A stretch of DNA of 64,000 nt, taken from assembly GCF_000484535.1 (NCBI RefSeq), contig NC_022600.1:2294001-2358000 (forward strand), written 5' to 3'. Below the pieces are notes generated by a model. The model worked only from the letters and a program-made list of their open reading frames with translations, searched no databases and had not been told where the DNA came from. Positions within the stretch are counted from its first letter, which is position 1. The number at the start of each line of letters is the position of its first letter. Made by a program: the position numbers and the translations under genes. Source of the DNA: Gloeobacter kilaueensis JS1. GTDB lineage: Bacteria > Cyanobacteriota > Cyanobacteriia > Gloeobacterales > Gloeobacteraceae. Shown one piece after another: positions 44,190-53,943 of this stretch.

Positions 44190-45272
44190 ATGACTGCAAC
44201 ACTTGAGCGTCGTTCGACTCAGGGATTGTGGGAGCGCTTCGCCGACTGGGTCACCTCCACCAACAACCGCTTCTACGTCGGTTGGTTCGGCGTCTTGATG
44301 ATCCCCACCCTGCTTTCGGCTACCATCTGCTACATCGTCGCCTTCATCGCCGCCCCGCCGGTGGACATGGACGGCATCCGCGAGCCGATTTCCGGCTCCT
44401 TGCTTTACGGCAACAACATCATCACCGGCGCTGTCATTCCCAGCTCCAACGCTATCGGTCTTCACTTTTATCCGATTTGGGAAGCAGCCAGCATGGATGA
44501 GTGGCTCTACAACGGCGGGCCTTACCAGCTTGTCGTCTTCCACTTTTTGATTGGGGTGTTTTGCTACCTGGGTCGGGAGTGGGAGTTATCGTATCGTCTG
44601 GGCTTGCGTCCCTGGATCTGCATTGCCTACAGTGCGCCTGTGGCGGCAGCGACGGCGGTGTTTTTGATTTACCCGATTGGTCAGGGCAGTTTCAGCGATG
44701 GGATGCCGTTGGGTATCTCCGGCACGTTCAACTTCATGTTTGTCTTTCAGGCGGAGCACAACATTCTCAACCACCCCTTCCACATGCTGGGAGTGGCGGG
44801 AGTGTTCGGTGGTTCGCTTTTCAGTGCGATGCACGGTTCGTTGGTGACCAGCAGCCTGATTCGTGAGACTTCTTACGAGGAGTCGCAGAACTACGGTTAC
44901 AAGTTTGGTCAGGAAGAGGAGACGTACAACATCATTGCGGCCCACGGCTACTTTGGTCGTCTGATTTTCCAGTACGCGAGCTTCAACAACAGCCGTTCGT
45001 TGCACTTTTTCCTGGCGGCGTGGCCGGTTGTAGGGATCTGGTTCACGGCGCTGGGCATCAGCGTGATGGCGTTCAACCTGAACGGGTTCAACTTCAATTC
45101 GAGCATCGTGGATTCGCAGGGCCGTGCGATTTACACGTGGGCGGACGTGGTGAACCGGGCGAACTTGGGAATGGAAGTGATGCACGAGCGCAATGCGCAC
45201 AATTTCCCGCTGGACCTGGCGTCGAGCGAGAGTGTGCCTGTGGCGGTGAGCACCGCTGACCTCAACGGCTAA
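44190..45272 (+). CDS. psbA: Photosystem II protein D1
   Basis: 360 residues with five transmembrane helices. Functional residues present: Y161, H190, D170, E189, H198, H215, H272, H332, E333, D342 and A344, and S264 at the QB site. Residue 130 is Glu (GREWELS), the D1:2 high-light form, rather than Gln. Positions 184 (Phe) and 194 (Asn in NILNHPFH) differ from the usual Ile and Met. After A344 a 16-residue extension is removed by CtpA. Strong terminator follows. Located on the cytoplasmic membrane if the host lacks thylakoids. Confidence 0.98.
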   Translation: MTATLERRSTQGLWERFADWVTSTNNRFYVGWFGVLMIPTLLSATICYIVAFIAAPPVDMDGIREPISGSLLYGNNIITGAVIPSSNAIGLHFYPIWEAASMDEWLYNGGPYQLVVFHFLIGVFCYLGREWELSYRLGLRPWICIAYSAPVAAATAVFLIYPIGQGSFSDGMPLGISGTFNFMFVFQAEHNILNHPFHMLGVAGVFGGSLFSAMHGSLVTSSLIRETSYEESQNYGYKFGQEEETYNIIAAHGYFGRLIFQYASFNNSRSLHFFLAAWPVVGIWFTALGISVMAFNLNGFNFNSSIVDSQGRAIYTWADVVNRANLGMEVMHERNAHNFPLDLASSESVPVAVSTADLNG

Positions 45273-45305
45273 TTCCAGCAATCTTTCCTCAAAGTTTGTT
45301 GACAG

Positions 45306-45327
45306 AGGCTCCTTCGGGAGCCTTTTT
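45306..45327 (+). terminator. Rho-independent terminator of psbA
   Basis: AGGCTCC-TTCG-GGAGCCT (45306-45323) followed by TTTTG. 33 bp downstream of the psbA stop. Confidence 0.85.
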
Positions 45328-45385
45328 GTTTGGTTTGGAGCAGAAATGTTATGGTCGGGACTGTCCAAAAAGAAGAGACAGTCCT

Positions 45386-47221
45386 GTGAACCGCAATGTC
45401 TATCTGGTCGCCTTGCTGGCTGCGCTGGGCAGCCCGGTGGCGGCGACGGCCCCAGCATCCGCCGCTCCCCGTCTGGCGTTCGTTCAGTCGGTGGCCGAGG
45501 CTCAAAAATTCATGCAGCGCGCCGAGGGCGAACTGGCCGAATTGAATGTCAAGGCCAACCGCGCCAGCTGGGTGGGTGCCACCTACATTACCGACGACAC
45601 CGAAGCGCTCTCAGCGGATGCCCAGACGAACCTCAATTCAGCGATCCAGCGCTTTGCCATCGAGGCGAAGCGCTTCGACAACCTGCAGATGCCGCCGGAA
45701 CTGGCGCGCAAGTTCAAGTTGTTAAAGTTGAACCTGATTGCCCCGCCGCCCAGCGACAGCAAAGAACAGCAGGAGTTGACCCGGCTGACGGTCGGCATGG
45801 AGAGCGAGTACGGCAAAGGCACCTACTGCCGCTCGCCAGTAGATGGCAAACAGGAATGCCTGCAGCTCAACGACCTCGAGCGCATCCTGCGCACCAGCCG
45901 CGATCCAAAAGAATTGCTCGATGTCTGGCAGGGCTGGCACCAGATTGCCCGGCCCCTGCGCCCGCGCTACGAGCGCTTTGTGCAGCTTTCAAATAAAGGG
46001 GCGCGGGAGCTGGGCTTCGCGGATACCGGCGCAATGTGGCGCTCGAACTACGACATGAGCCCGGCCCAGTTCAGCGCCGAGGTCGAGCGGCTCTGGCAGC
46101 AGGTGAGGCCGCTCTATCTGTCTCTCCACGCTTACGTGCGCACAAAACTGGGCGAGCAGTACGGTACGCAGCTGGTACCTGCCGACGGTCCGATTCCGGC
46201 CCATCTGCTGGGCAACATGTGGGCGCAGGAGTGGGGCAATATCTATCCGCTGGCTGCTCCGGCCAACGACCAGCGCGGCTATGACCTCACCCAGCTGTTG
46301 ACGGCCAAAAAAGTCGATGAGCGCGAGATGTTCCGCTACGGCGAGCGCTTCTTTACTTCCCTCGGTTTTGCGCCGTTGCCTAAAACTTTCTGGGAGCGCT
46401 CGATGCTCACCAAACCGAGGGACCGGGACGTGGTCTGCCACGCCAGCGCCTGGGACATCGACAACCTCGACGACGTGCGCATCAAGATGTGTGCGGAGGT
46501 GACGGACAGCGACTTTGTGACCATCCATCACGAGTTGGGCCACAACTTTTATCAGCGCGCCTACAAGACCCAGCCTCCCCTGTTTCAAAACAGCGCCAAC
46601 GACGGCTTCCACGAGGCGGTGGGAGACACGATCGCCCTCTCGGTCACCCCCGACTATCTGGTCAAAGTGGGCCTGCTGGGTAAAGCTCCCGGTCCCGAAT
46701 CGGACACAGGCTTCCTGCTCAAGCAGGCGCTCGACAAGGTTGCCTTCTTGCCCTTCGGCCTGCTCATCGACCAGTGGCGCTGGAAGGTCTTCTCAGGCGA
46801 AACCCAGCCCAAAGATTACAACAAGAGCTGGTGGGAGTTGCGCGAGCGCTACCAGGGGATCGCACCGCCTTTGGCCCGCAGCGAAGCCGACTTTGACCCG
46901 GCAGCCAAGTACCACGTTGCGGCCAATACGCCCTACATCCGCTACTTTCTGGCGAGGATACTGCAGTTTCAGTTCCACCGGGCGCTCTGCCGCGAGGCGG
47001 GCTATACCGGTCCCTTGCATCGCTGCTCGATCTATGCCAACCGCGCTGCTGGGACAAAACTCGCAGCGATGCTCGCCGCCGGTCAGAGCCAACCCTGGCC
47101 CGATACGCTCTACGCGATGACGGGCGAGCGCCAGATGGACGCCTCGGCCATGCTCGACTACTTCGCGCCGCTCAAAAGCTGGCTTGACGCCCAGAACCAG
47201 GGCAAAAAAGTCGGCTGGTAG
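45386..47221 (+). CDS. M2 family (angiotensin-converting-enzyme-like) dipeptidyl carboxypeptidase
   Basis: 611 residues from GTG at 45386, which puts a signal peptide directly at the N-terminus (YLVALLAALGSPVAA). Zinc site HHELGH in TIHHELGHNFYQ, with the downstream Glu in DGFHEAVGDT as third ligand. MWAQEWGNIYP and the YHVAANTPYIRYFLARILQFQFH end match the ACE family. It would remove C-terminal dipeptides in the periplasm. M2 enzymes are uncommon in cyanobacteria and better known from Acidobacteria, Proteobacteria and animals. Confidence 0.93.
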   Translation: MNRNVYLVALLAALGSPVAATAPASAAPRLAFVQSVAEAQKFMQRAEGELAELNVKANRASWVGATYITDDTEALSADAQTNLNSAIQRFAIEAKRFDNLQMPPELARKFKLLKLNLIAPPPSDSKEQQELTRLTVGMESEYGKGTYCRSPVDGKQECLQLNDLERILRTSRDPKELLDVWQGWHQIARPLRPRYERFVQLSNKGARELGFADTGAMWRSNYDMSPAQFSAEVERLWQQVRPLYLSLHAYVRTKLGEQYGTQLVPADGPIPAHLLGNMWAQEWGNIYPLAAPANDQRGYDLTQLLTAKKVDEREMFRYGERFFTSLGFAPLPKTFWERSMLTKPRDRDVVCHASAWDIDNLDDVRIKMCAEVTDSDFVTIHHELGHNFYQRAYKTQPPLFQNSANDGFHEAVGDTIALSVTPDYLVKVGLLGKAPGPESDTGFLLKQALDKVAFLPFGLLIDQWRWKVFSGETQPKDYNKSWWELRERYQGIAPPLARSEADFDPAAKYHVAANTPYIRYFLARILQFQFHRALCREAGYTGPLHRCSIYANRAAGTKLAAMLAAGQSQPWPDTLYAMTGERQMDASAMLDYFAPLKSWLDAQNQGKKVGW

Positions 47222-47226
47222 CCTGC

Positions 47227-48207
47227 TTAAGGCAGGGCGGCGGTGCGCGATTGCGCCTTGATGAAGCGAGCGTCAAAGAGCGCATTCAAGTCGGGCCTGG
47301 TCTTGGCCAGGCCCGACTTGACCAGAAAGCTCGCGATAATCTTCGATTGGTAGTGCAGGTTGGTGGGCACCTTCGTCTCCGGCGCAAAGGTGGCAAGATT
47401 TTCAGCGAGTGAGAAGATGCGCGTGCCGCTGTCGTAGCTCTTGTAATCTTCTATACTCGTCCCTGCCCGTCTGGCCATGATCTCGACCGCCTCTTTCGGG
47501 TTTTTCTGGATGTAATCGAGGGTATCGAACCAGGTCTTGACGATCTTTTGCACCTCGTCGGGATGGGTTTTGACGAACTCTTCGCGGAAGACAAGATGAT
47601 CTGAGATGGCACCGGGAAAATCTTTGGAGCTAAAGAGCACCTTGCCCTTGCCGGTACTGAGAGCCTTGGTGGTAAAGGGCGCAAACACCCCCACCCCGTC
47701 CAGTCTCCCGGCGGCGAAGGCGGCAGCGGCAGCGCCGGTCTCGATAGGCGTGAACTGGATGTCTTTGGCGCTCAACCCCGCCTTCTCAAGGCCCAGCAGC
47801 AGCAGGTAGTGATCCACCGTGCCCAGCTCCGCGCCGAGCTTTTTGCCCTTGAGGTCTTTGATCGAGGAGATGTCTTTTTTGACGATAATCTGGTCGTTGC
47901 CGGCGGAGTTGTCGTTGGTAAGGACGATCTTGAGCTTTGCTCCCGCCGCCGCCGGTGAGATCGTGTCGTTGAGCGTCTGACAGTTGGCATCGAGCTTGGC
48001 CGCCACCAGGGCGCTAATCGAATCGGCGTAGCCCTCGAACCAGACCATCTGCACATCGACATTATTTTTCTTAAATAGTCCCTTCTCCTCGGCTACCTTC
48101 CAGGGAAACCAGCCCGGCCAGGCGCTGTAACCGATCTTGATCGGCGCTGCAAGCAGGGGAGCAGTTAGATTGAGCCAGAGCAGGGCGGTGAGCAGAGCTT
48201 TGCGCAT
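47227..48207 (-). CDS. SsuA/TauA/NMT1-type ABC transporter substrate-binding protein
   Basis: 326 residues from ATG at 48207. Signal peptide (ALLTALLWLNLTAPLLA). IKIGYSAWPGWFPWKVAEEKGLF, LKGKKLGAELGTVDHYLL and FREEFVKTHPDEVQKIV follow the sulfonate/nitrate/thiamine-precursor binding group. No permease or ATPase gene is adjacent. The 3' coding region contains a perfect 14-bp stem hairpin. Confidence 0.9.
   Translation of the reverse strand: MRKALLTALLWLNLTAPLLAAPIKIGYSAWPGWFPWKVAEEKGLFKKNNVDVQMVWFEGYADSISALVAAKLDANCQTLNDTISPAAAGAKLKIVLTNDNSAGNDQIIVKKDISSIKDLKGKKLGAELGTVDHYLLLLGLEKAGLSAKDIQFTPIETGAAAAAFAAGRLDGVGVFAPFTTKALSTGKGKVLFSSKDFPGAISDHLVFREEFVKTHPDEVQKIVKTWFDTLDYIQKNPKEAVEIMARRAGTSIEDYKSYDSGTRIFSLAENLATFAPETKVPTNLHYQSKIIASFLVKSGLAKTRPDLNALFDARFIKAQSRTAALP
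47287..47320. repeat. Perfect 14-bp stem inverted repeat inside the 3' coding region
   Basis: CAAGTCGGGCCTGG, a TCTTGG loop, and CCAGGCCCGACTTG. It codes for the K-S-G-L-A-K-T-R-P-D-L part of the binding protein and lies 66 bp past the end of the convergent M2 gene. No T-tract follows on either strand. Confidence 0.7.
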
Positions 48208-48342
48208 GTCGAGAACTCTCCGGAAGAACACTTGATCGTGGCGCTATTCAGACACCCTTGCCGTCGAGAGTCCGTATTCGCCGCTACTGTCCTGGTGCTT
48301 ACCTCTGGGATAGTAAAAAAGTCTGTCTCAGCGCCTGCAGCC

Positions 48343-48600
48343 ATGACCATCCACCCCGATCTGACGCGCCACGTCGAGGAGCGCTTTTTGCCCGCGCTGC
48401 CCTCGCCCCACCGCGAGGCCGCCCGGATTCTCTACACCCAGTTGCGCCGCCTAGACGCGCTCAGCGCCCAGGCAGCCGACTGGTTCGGCCCCGATCAGCC
48501 TGCCCCTCGCGCCCAGTGTGAACAGGCACTCATCGAGGTGGCTGTCGAAGTGCGGGAAGCCTACAAGATCGTTCTGGCCCTGGCACAACCGCCGGTATAG
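48343..48600 (+). CDS. Small hypothetical protein (85 aa)
   Basis: 85 residues from ATG at 48343 (MTIHPDLTRHVEERFLPALP). Helical, with the RILYTQLRRLDALSAQAADWFG segment central; no membrane segment or metal site. Divergent from the substrate-binding protein. No family recognised. Confidence 0.5.
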   Translation: MTIHPDLTRHVEERFLPALPSPHREAARILYTQLRRLDALSAQAADWFGPDQPAPRAQCEQALIEVAVEVREAYKIVLALAQPPV

Positions 48601-48686
48601 ACCACACCGAACCGTGGCCGTGTCTTGCAACGAATCTGTAGTAGGATTGGGCTGCTCGGTAGAGCATTCGCGTACACTTGCGGTCG

Positions 48687-49079
48687 ATGATAAGTATGGA
48701 CAACGGTATCGTCAGCAAACCCAGCCCCTATTCAGTCTCTGAGACGATCGACAGACTGGTGGCGGTGCTCGAAGCGAAGGGCATCGCCATCTTCTCGCGC
48801 ATCGATCAGCAGGCCGAAGCCGAAAAAGTCGGTCTTGCCCTGACGCCCATTCAACTACTTATCTTTGGCAATCCACGGGCAGGCACGCCGCTGATGGCCG
48901 CCGTTCCCGTGAGCGCCCTCGATCTGCCCCTCAAGGCGCTTGGCTGGGAGGACAGCCAGGGCCAGGTCTGGCTGAGCTACAACCGGCCCGACTACCTGCA
49001 GCAGCGCTTTGGCCTGAGCGACGCGCTCATCAAAAATATTGCCGGGATCGGTGCGCTCGTCGATCAGGCGCTGGCCTGA
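48687..49079 (+). CDS. DUF302 domain protein
   Basis: 130 residues from ATG at 48687; an in-frame TTG at 48678 and ATG at 48696 are alternatives. SVSETIDRLVAVLEAKGIAIF, IDQQAEAEKVGLAL and LLIFGNPRAGTPLM are the DUF302 pattern, ending with IAGIGALVDQAL. Small heme- or ligand-binding roles have been proposed for some members; none is evident here. Confidence 0.9.
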   Translation: MISMDNGIVSKPSPYSVSETIDRLVAVLEAKGIAIFSRIDQQAEAEKVGLALTPIQLLIFGNPRAGTPLMAAVPVSALDLPLKALGWEDSQGQVWLSYNRPDYLQQRFGLSDALIKNIAGIGALVDQALA

Positions 49080-49102
49080 GGCACTCGCTTACAATCGGCG
49101 AC

Positions 49103-50185
49103 ATGGTGATCTACAGCTTCGATCCGGCTGCGGGCCGGCGGTGGATAGCGGCACTGGCAGGAGTCCGGCCTGCCTTTGCCTGTGTGCTGGGCTTTACTGC
49201 CACCTGCCTCATCCCCGGCATCTCGGCGGCGGGGCTCACCCCCGAGGCGCGCCGCTCCACGGCGGCGGGCGACGCGCTGATGCTTTTGAGGGGCGAAACG
49301 AGCCGGCTTCCCACCGCTCCAGAAGGGTACCCCTCGCCGGTGATCATCAGCCGTGCGGTCGTCGAACTGCTCGATCTGCCCGTCTGGGTATTGGATGCGG
49401 GGCTGGTGGAGTCCTGCAGTGGGGCGGTCGATCTGGGTGGTGCGCCGGCGCGCTGCCTCAGCAGCGGCTCCGCCCTCGATCTTGCGGTCGTGGAGCATCT
49501 TTTTGAGCAGGGATTGCACTGGGGGGAGCGCCTCGCTTCTGCGGGCGATTATCTGGCGATCGGCGAGTGCGTCGCCGGGGGCACGACGAGCGCTCTCGCG
49601 GTGCTCTGCGCCCTGGGTTACGAGGCAGACGGCCTGGTCAACAGTTCCCATCCCACCTGCAACCACGATCAAAAGCGCGCCCTGGTGGAGCAGGCCCGCG
49701 CCCGCGCCTGCTTGAGCCCTTCTGCTTCTGCCCTGGAGATGCTTGCGGCGCTGGGGGATCCGGCCCAGCCGGTCATTGCCGGGATGGCGATTGCCGCCAG
49801 TGGCCGGGGGCCGGTTCTCCTCGCCGGTGGCACCCAGATGCTGGCGATTGCGGCGGTAGCCCAGCACCTGGCAGAGCAAAATGGACTCTTCTGGCGGGCG
49901 GACCGCATCGCTGTCGGTACGACCCGCTGGGTGGCTTCCGACCCGAGCGCCGACGCGGCCCTGCTTGCTCAGCGCATCGGCGTCGTGCCCCTTATCGCAA
50001 GCGAGCTGAATTTTGCTTGCTCGCGCTTTGCGGGCTTACGCGCCTACGAGCGGGGCTACGTCAAGGAGGGCGTCGGTGCCGGTGGCCTCGCCATCGCCGC
50101 CGAACTGGCCGGTCTCGGGCAGGAGCGCCTGCTGGAGCGCATCGAGCAGCTGCTTGTAAAAGCGCTTACCCCGGCAGTGCAATAA
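49103..50185 (+). CDS. cobT: Nicotinate-nucleotide-dependent phosphoribosyltransferase CobT (TIGR00303 type)
   Basis: 360 residues, the cyanobacterial/archaeal branch of CobT rather than the E. coli one. AIGECVAGGTTSALAVLCALGY carries the conserved glycine stretch, then HDQKRALVEQA, AGMAIAASGRG and LLAGGTQMLAIAA. Transfers phosphoribose from NaMN to the lower-ligand base in cobamide synthesis. No other cob genes in the window. Follows the DUF302 gene by 23 bp. Confidence 0.92.
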   Translation: MVIYSFDPAAGRRWIAALAGVRPAFACVLGFTATCLIPGISAAGLTPEARRSTAAGDALMLLRGETSRLPTAPEGYPSPVIISRAVVELLDLPVWVLDAGLVESCSGAVDLGGAPARCLSSGSALDLAVVEHLFEQGLHWGERLASAGDYLAIGECVAGGTTSALAVLCALGYEADGLVNSSHPTCNHDQKRALVEQARARACLSPSASALEMLAALGDPAQPVIAGMAIAASGRGPVLLAGGTQMLAIAAVAQHLAEQNGLFWRADRIAVGTTRWVASDPSADAALLAQRIGVVPLIASELNFACSRFAGLRAYERGYVKEGVGAGGLAIAAELAGLGQERLLERIEQLLVKALTPAVQ

Positions 50186-50377
50186 TCAGCCTTCTTGAAC
50201 GCTCTGCGGTTGAATCTGCTCCGGCAGGCGCTGGCACCTTTGCTGGAGGGTCAATCCCGCCTGGGTAAGGGCTGCGTGTACCGGCAGGGGCTCGCTTATG
50301 GTCAGAACTTGCACCTGGAGCACCGCATCGCTCAAAGCGGGATCGGGGCCAAAACAACAGTCGCGCTCTTCGCTCAT
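50186..50377 (-). CDS. Possible small protein (63 aa)
   Basis: MSEERDCCFGPDPALSDAVL start, then a helix-rich part (ALTQAGLTLQQRCQRLPEQ). Its stop directly abuts the end of cobT. The start is 170 bp from the ntcA start, divergent. A compact globular composition speaks for it, but no family is recognised. Confidence 0.35.
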   Translation of the reverse strand: MSEERDCCFGPDPALSDAVLQVQVLTISEPLPVHAALTQAGLTLQQRCQRLPEQIQPQSVQEG

Positions 50378-50471
50378 CTTCCGATCGCTCAGGACATTTC
50401 TCTATTTTGTATGTTTACACACATCCCTGACCAAAAAATTGTTCTCTTGTGAGCCAATTTCAGCTAATTTG

Positions 50472-50485
50472 GTAGTCTTCAACAC
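50472..50485 (+). promoter_or_regulatory. Possible NtcA-like site upstream of ntcA
   Basis: GTA-N8-CAC, one base off the GTA-N8-TAC consensus, centred 69 bp before the ntcA GTG. ntcA is autoregulated in other cyanobacteria. No convincing -10 box at the expected distance. Confidence 0.25.
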
Positions 50486-50547
50486 AATAAAGTTGCGATG
50501 CTCAGCTTAATTGTTGAGAAACTTTTACTGCTGCTGGAGAGTCCACC

Positions 50548-51216
50548 GTGAATTGGGACGACCCGTTCGCCAGTTTGTTTCGCCAGGCAGAAAATGGCGG
50601 TCAATTTCCGCCGGTTGTCGAACACTACGATCGGGGCAAGACGATCTTTTTTCCCGGCGATCCGGCGGTGCGCGTCTACTTTCTCAAGCGCGGTGCGGTC
50701 AAGCTCTCGCGCGTCTACGAGCACGGCGAGGAGATCACCGTTGCCCTGCTGCGCGAAAATAGTGTTTTCGGTGTTCTTTCACTGATCACGGGCCACCGCT
50801 CCGATCGCTTTTACCACGCCGTTGCCTTTACACCGGTGGACCTGATTGCCGTCGGCGTCGAGCAGATGGAGCGGATCATCCTCGAAGATCCGGATATTTC
50901 AAAGTTGCTCTTCCAGGGTCTGGCTTCGCGCATTCTCCAGACCGAGATGATGATCGAAACCCTCGCCCACCGCGACATGGGTTCGCGCCTCGAAAGCTTC
51001 CTGCTCATTCTCTGCCGCGACTTTGGTCTGCCGACCAAAGACGGTGTGACGATCGACCTCAGACTCTCGCACCAGGCGATCGCCGAAGCGATCGGTTCGA
51101 CGCGGGTGACGATCACCCGGCTGCTGGGGGATCTGCGCAAGAAAAAATTGATCTCGATCAGCAAAAAACGGATTACCGTCCACGACCCGATCAAACTCGG
51201 CCAGCGCTTTGCGTAG
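50548..51216 (+). CDS. ntcA: Global nitrogen regulator NtcA (CRP/FNR family)
   Basis: 222 residues from GTG at 50548. Effector domain with [21 protein letters not shown], long C-helix with [22 protein letters not shown], and helix-turn-helix [24 protein letters not shown], the NtcA-specific recognition helix. Senses 2-oxoglutarate and activates nitrogen assimilation genes. Convergent with the atp operon. Confidence 0.96.
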   Translation: MNWDDPFASLFRQAENGGQFPPVVEHYDRGKTIFFPGDPAVRVYFLKRGAVKLSRVYEHGEEITVALLRENSVFGVLSLITGHRSDRFYHAVAFTPVDLIAVGVEQMERIILEDPDISKLLFQGLASRILQTEMMIETLAHRDMGSRLESFLLILCRDFGLPTKDGVTIDLRLSHQAIAEAIGSTRVTITRLLGDLRKKKLISISKKRITVHDPIKLGQRFA

Positions 51217-51253
51217 GTAGAACCGTCTACAGTAGCTTCCAAATTCGGAGCTT

Positions 51254-51281
51254 GGGGCATTACCCTTCTGGGCAATGCCCC
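51254..51281. terminator. Hairpin between convergent ntcA and atpA
   Basis: GGGGCATTACCC-TTCT-GGGCAATGCCCC, a 12-bp stem with one mismatch. No T-run on either side, so termination strength is uncertain. Confidence 0.5.
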
Positions 51282-51292
51282 TGCTAGAGGCG

Positions 51293-52843
51293 TCAGGCTG
51301 ACTTCTTGAAGGTGCTCTTGAAGTCGGCGATCGCTTTTTTGAGGATCTCGACCGCCTTGTCGGTGAGCTGCTGGCTGTTGCCGACTTCGCTGCCGTAGTC
51401 GGGGGCACTCTTGTCGAGGTAAGCGAGAAACTGTGCCTTAAAAGGCCCGATGTCCTTGACGGCGATATCGTCGAGGTAGCCGCTGGTGGCAGCGTAGATG
51501 ATCGCCACCTGCTGGGCCACCAGAAGCGGCGAGTACTGGGGCTGCTTGAGGATCTCGCGCAGGCGCTGGCCACGGGCAAGCTGGGCCTGGGTCGCCTTGT
51601 CAAGGTCCGAGGCGAACTGGCTGAAGGCTTCGAGTTCGGCGAACTGGGCGAGTTCGAGCTTGAGCTTGCCGGCCACTTTTTTCATCGCCTTGGTCTGGGC
51701 GGCGCTGCCGACGCGGGAGACGGAGATACCGGCATCGATCGCCGGGCGCAGGCCCGAGTTAAAGAGGCCCGAGTCGAGGAAGATCTGGCCGTCGGTGATC
51801 GAGATGACGTTGGTCGGGATGTAGGCCGACACATCGCCTGCCTGGGTTTCGATGATGGGCAAAGCCGTGAGCGAACCTTCGCCTAAGTCGGGACTGAGCT
51901 TGGCGGCGCGTTCGAGCAGGCGCGAGTGCAGGTAGAAGACATCGCCCGGATAGGCTTCGCGGCCAGGGGGACGGCGCAACAATAGCGACATCTGCCGGTA
52001 GGCGACTGCCTGCTTGGAGAGGTCGTCGTAGACCAGCAGGGCAGAGTTGACTTTTTGGTTGTAGCCCGGCAGGTCGATGCCGTTGTACATCGCGTACTCA
52101 CCCAGAGTACAGCCGGTGTAGGGGGCGAGGTACTGGAGGGCCGCCGGGTCGTTGGCGTTGGCGGCGACGATGATCGTGTATTCGAGGGCACCGCGCGAGC
52201 GCAAAACTTCGACGATCTGGGCGACGGTGGAGGCTTTTTGACCGATGGCGACGTAGACGCAGATGACGCCCTTGCCCTTCTGATTAAGGATGGTATCGAC
52301 CGCGATCGTCGTCTTGCCGGTCTGGCGGTCGCCGATAATCAGCTCGCGCTGGCCCCGGCCAATCGGAATCATCGCGTCGATGGCAGTGATGCCGGTGGCG
52401 AGGGGTTCATAGACCGACTTGCGCTTGATGATGCCGGGAGCGGGCGATTCGAGCAATCGCGTATCGGCGGCGCTGATGTCGCCCTTGCCGTCGATGGGCC
52501 GGGCAAGGGCATCGACGACACGGCCCAAAAAGGCCGGTCCCACCGGAATCTGGGCGATGCGGCCCGTGGCGCGCACGGTGGAGCCTTCTTGAATATGGAC
52601 ACCCTCGCCCATCAGTACCGCGCCGACGTTGTCCTCTTCGAGGTTGAGGGCGATGCCGATCGTGCCGTCCTCAAATTCGAGCAACTCGGAAGCGGCGCAC
52701 TTTTCGAGGCCATAGACGCGGGCGATGCCGTCTCCTACCTGCAGGACGGTGCCGACGTTGCTGACCTGCAATTCGTTGTTGTACTTCTGGATTTGATCGC
52801 GGATGACGGAGCTGATCTCGTCCGGTCGAATGCTGAATACCAT
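51293..52843 (-). CDS. atpA: ATP synthase F1 alpha subunit
   Basis: 516 residues. Walker [26 protein letters not shown] and the [10 protein letters not shown]-type arginine-finger region ([15 protein letters not shown]). Last gene of the atp operon, 17 bp after delta. The gamma gene expected next is not found. Confidence 0.97.
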   Translation of the reverse strand: MVFSIRPDEISSVIRDQIQKYNNELQVSNVGTVLQVGDGIARVYGLEKCAASELLEFEDGTIGIALNLEEDNVGAVLMGEGVHIQEGSTVRATGRIAQIPVGPAFLGRVVDALARPIDGKGDISAADTRLLESPAPGIIKRKSVYEPLATGITAIDAMIPIGRGQRELIIGDRQTGKTTIAVDTILNQKGKGVICVYVAIGQKASTVAQIVEVLRSRGALEYTIIVAANANDPAALQYLAPYTGCTLGEYAMYNGIDLPGYNQKVNSALLVYDDLSKQAVAYRQMSLLLRRPPGREAYPGDVFYLHSRLLERAAKLSPDLGEGSLTALPIIETQAGDVSAYIPTNVISITDGQIFLDSGLFNSGLRPAIDAGISVSRVGSAAQTKAMKKVAGKLKLELAQFAELEAFSQFASDLDKATQAQLARGQRLREILKQPQYSPLLVAQQVAIIYAATSGYLDDIAVKDIGPFKAQFLAYLDKSAPDYGSEVGNSQQLTDKAVEILKKAIADFKSTFKKSA

Positions 52844-52860
52844 TGACGGCTACCTCTTCT

Positions 52861-53412
52861 TCAAGAAAGTGTGAGCTGCAGGGTGAGCTTGCGCAACTGG
52901 CCGCGCAGGCTGGCGTCGATGATTTCATCGCCGATCTTAATAATCATGCCACCGAGCAACTCCGGGTTGATGCGCGTGCGCAATTCGACGCGCCGGGCGC
53001 TGGTGCGGGTCTGGATGCGCGCAAGCAGCGCCTCCTGTTGCTCTTGGCTCAAGGGAACGGCTGAGATCACCTCAGCCAGGGTGACCTGCTGGAGCTTGCG
53101 CAACAAAATCTGGAACTGGTTGCAGATGGGGCGCAAGAAGCCGATCCGCCGCCTATCGACCAGCAACTGCAAAAAGTTGAGCACGTAGGGATGGACCTTG
53201 CCCTCGAAGATCTGGGCGAGGACGCGCTTTTTGTCGGCGAGCGACACCAGGGGCGTCGCGAGCAACCGCTCCAGTTCGGGGTTGGCGTCCAGCACCTCAA
53301 GAAGAGCCTCGGTGGTCCTGCCGAACTCGTCGAGCAGTCCCTCCTCGGAGAGGCCCAGATCCTTGAGCGCCTCGGCGTAGCGCAGGGCAATCTGTTCGGA
53401 ATCTTTTTGCAT
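52861..53412 (-). CDS. atpH: ATP synthase F1 delta subunit
   Basis: 183 residues. N-terminal helical domain (IALRYAEALKDLG), FLQLLVDRRRI central segment and the C-terminal PELLGGMIIKIGDEIIDASLRGQL motif typical of delta/OSCP. Named atpD in some cyanobacterial literature. 3 bp after the b gene. Confidence 0.96.
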   Translation of the reverse strand: MQKDSEQIALRYAEALKDLGLSEEGLLDEFGRTTEALLEVLDANPELERLLATPLVSLADKKRVLAQIFEGKVHPYVLNFLQLLVDRRRIGFLRPICNQFQILLRKLQQVTLAEVISAVPLSQEQQEALLARIQTRTSARRVELRTRINPELLGGMIIKIGDEIIDASLRGQLRKLTLQLTLS

Positions 53413-53415
53413 GGC

Positions 53416-53943
53416 TTAATCGAGTAGCTGGATGCTTTGATCGAGCAGGCGGCGCTGGGTCTGCTCGTCGAGTTCGCCCGGCAGGCGCTGCTGCAGCCTT
53501 GAGAGGGCGTCGCGGATCACCTGCAGGCGCACCTGGGCCAGGGCGCGCTGCTGCTCGCTCTGGAGATCCTGCTCGATGCTGTCGCGGATGCGGGCAATGT
53601 CAGCCTGGGCCTGATCGAGAACCTGGGTACGGACGCGCTCGGCGTTGGTGCGCGCCTCGGCCAGAATTTGCTGGGCCTGGGCCTGGGCTGTCGAGAGGTT
53701 GTTGCGGGCAACGACCAGTTCCTGCTCGGCCTGACGGCCCCGGTCCTCGACTTCGCGGATGCTGCTTTCGATCTCAGCGCGCCGTTCGCCCAGGATGCGG
53801 CCCAGGTAGCCCCGGCCTAACCAGAACAGGAGGCCAAAGACGATGACGATGTTGAGGAGGTTGGTGTTGAGCAGGTCAAGGTTGAGGCCGAAGCGGTGCT
53901 CGGGAATCTCCACCTGGGCCAGCAGCGGAGCCAGTAGACTCAT
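53416..53943 (-). CDS. atpF: ATP synthase Fo subunit b
   Basis: 175 residues. One membrane segment ([15 protein letters not shown]) and a long charged coiled coil ([20 protein letters not shown] onward) forming the peripheral stalk. A leader of about 25 residues precedes the helix, as in cyanobacterial and plastid b. Overlaps b' by 4 nt. Confidence 0.96.
   Translation of the reverse strand: MSLLAPLLAQVEIPEHRFGLNLDLLNTNLLNIVIVFGLLFWLGRGYLGRILGERRAEIESSIREVEDRGRQAEQELVVARNNLSTAQAQAQQILAEARTNAERVRTQVLDQAQADIARIRDSIEQDLQSEQQRALAQVRLQVIRDALSRLQQRLPGELDEQTQRRLLDQSIQLLD

Noticed and set aside
52055-52846. Plus-strand frame opposite atpA
   Set aside because: Antisense of a highly conserved gene.
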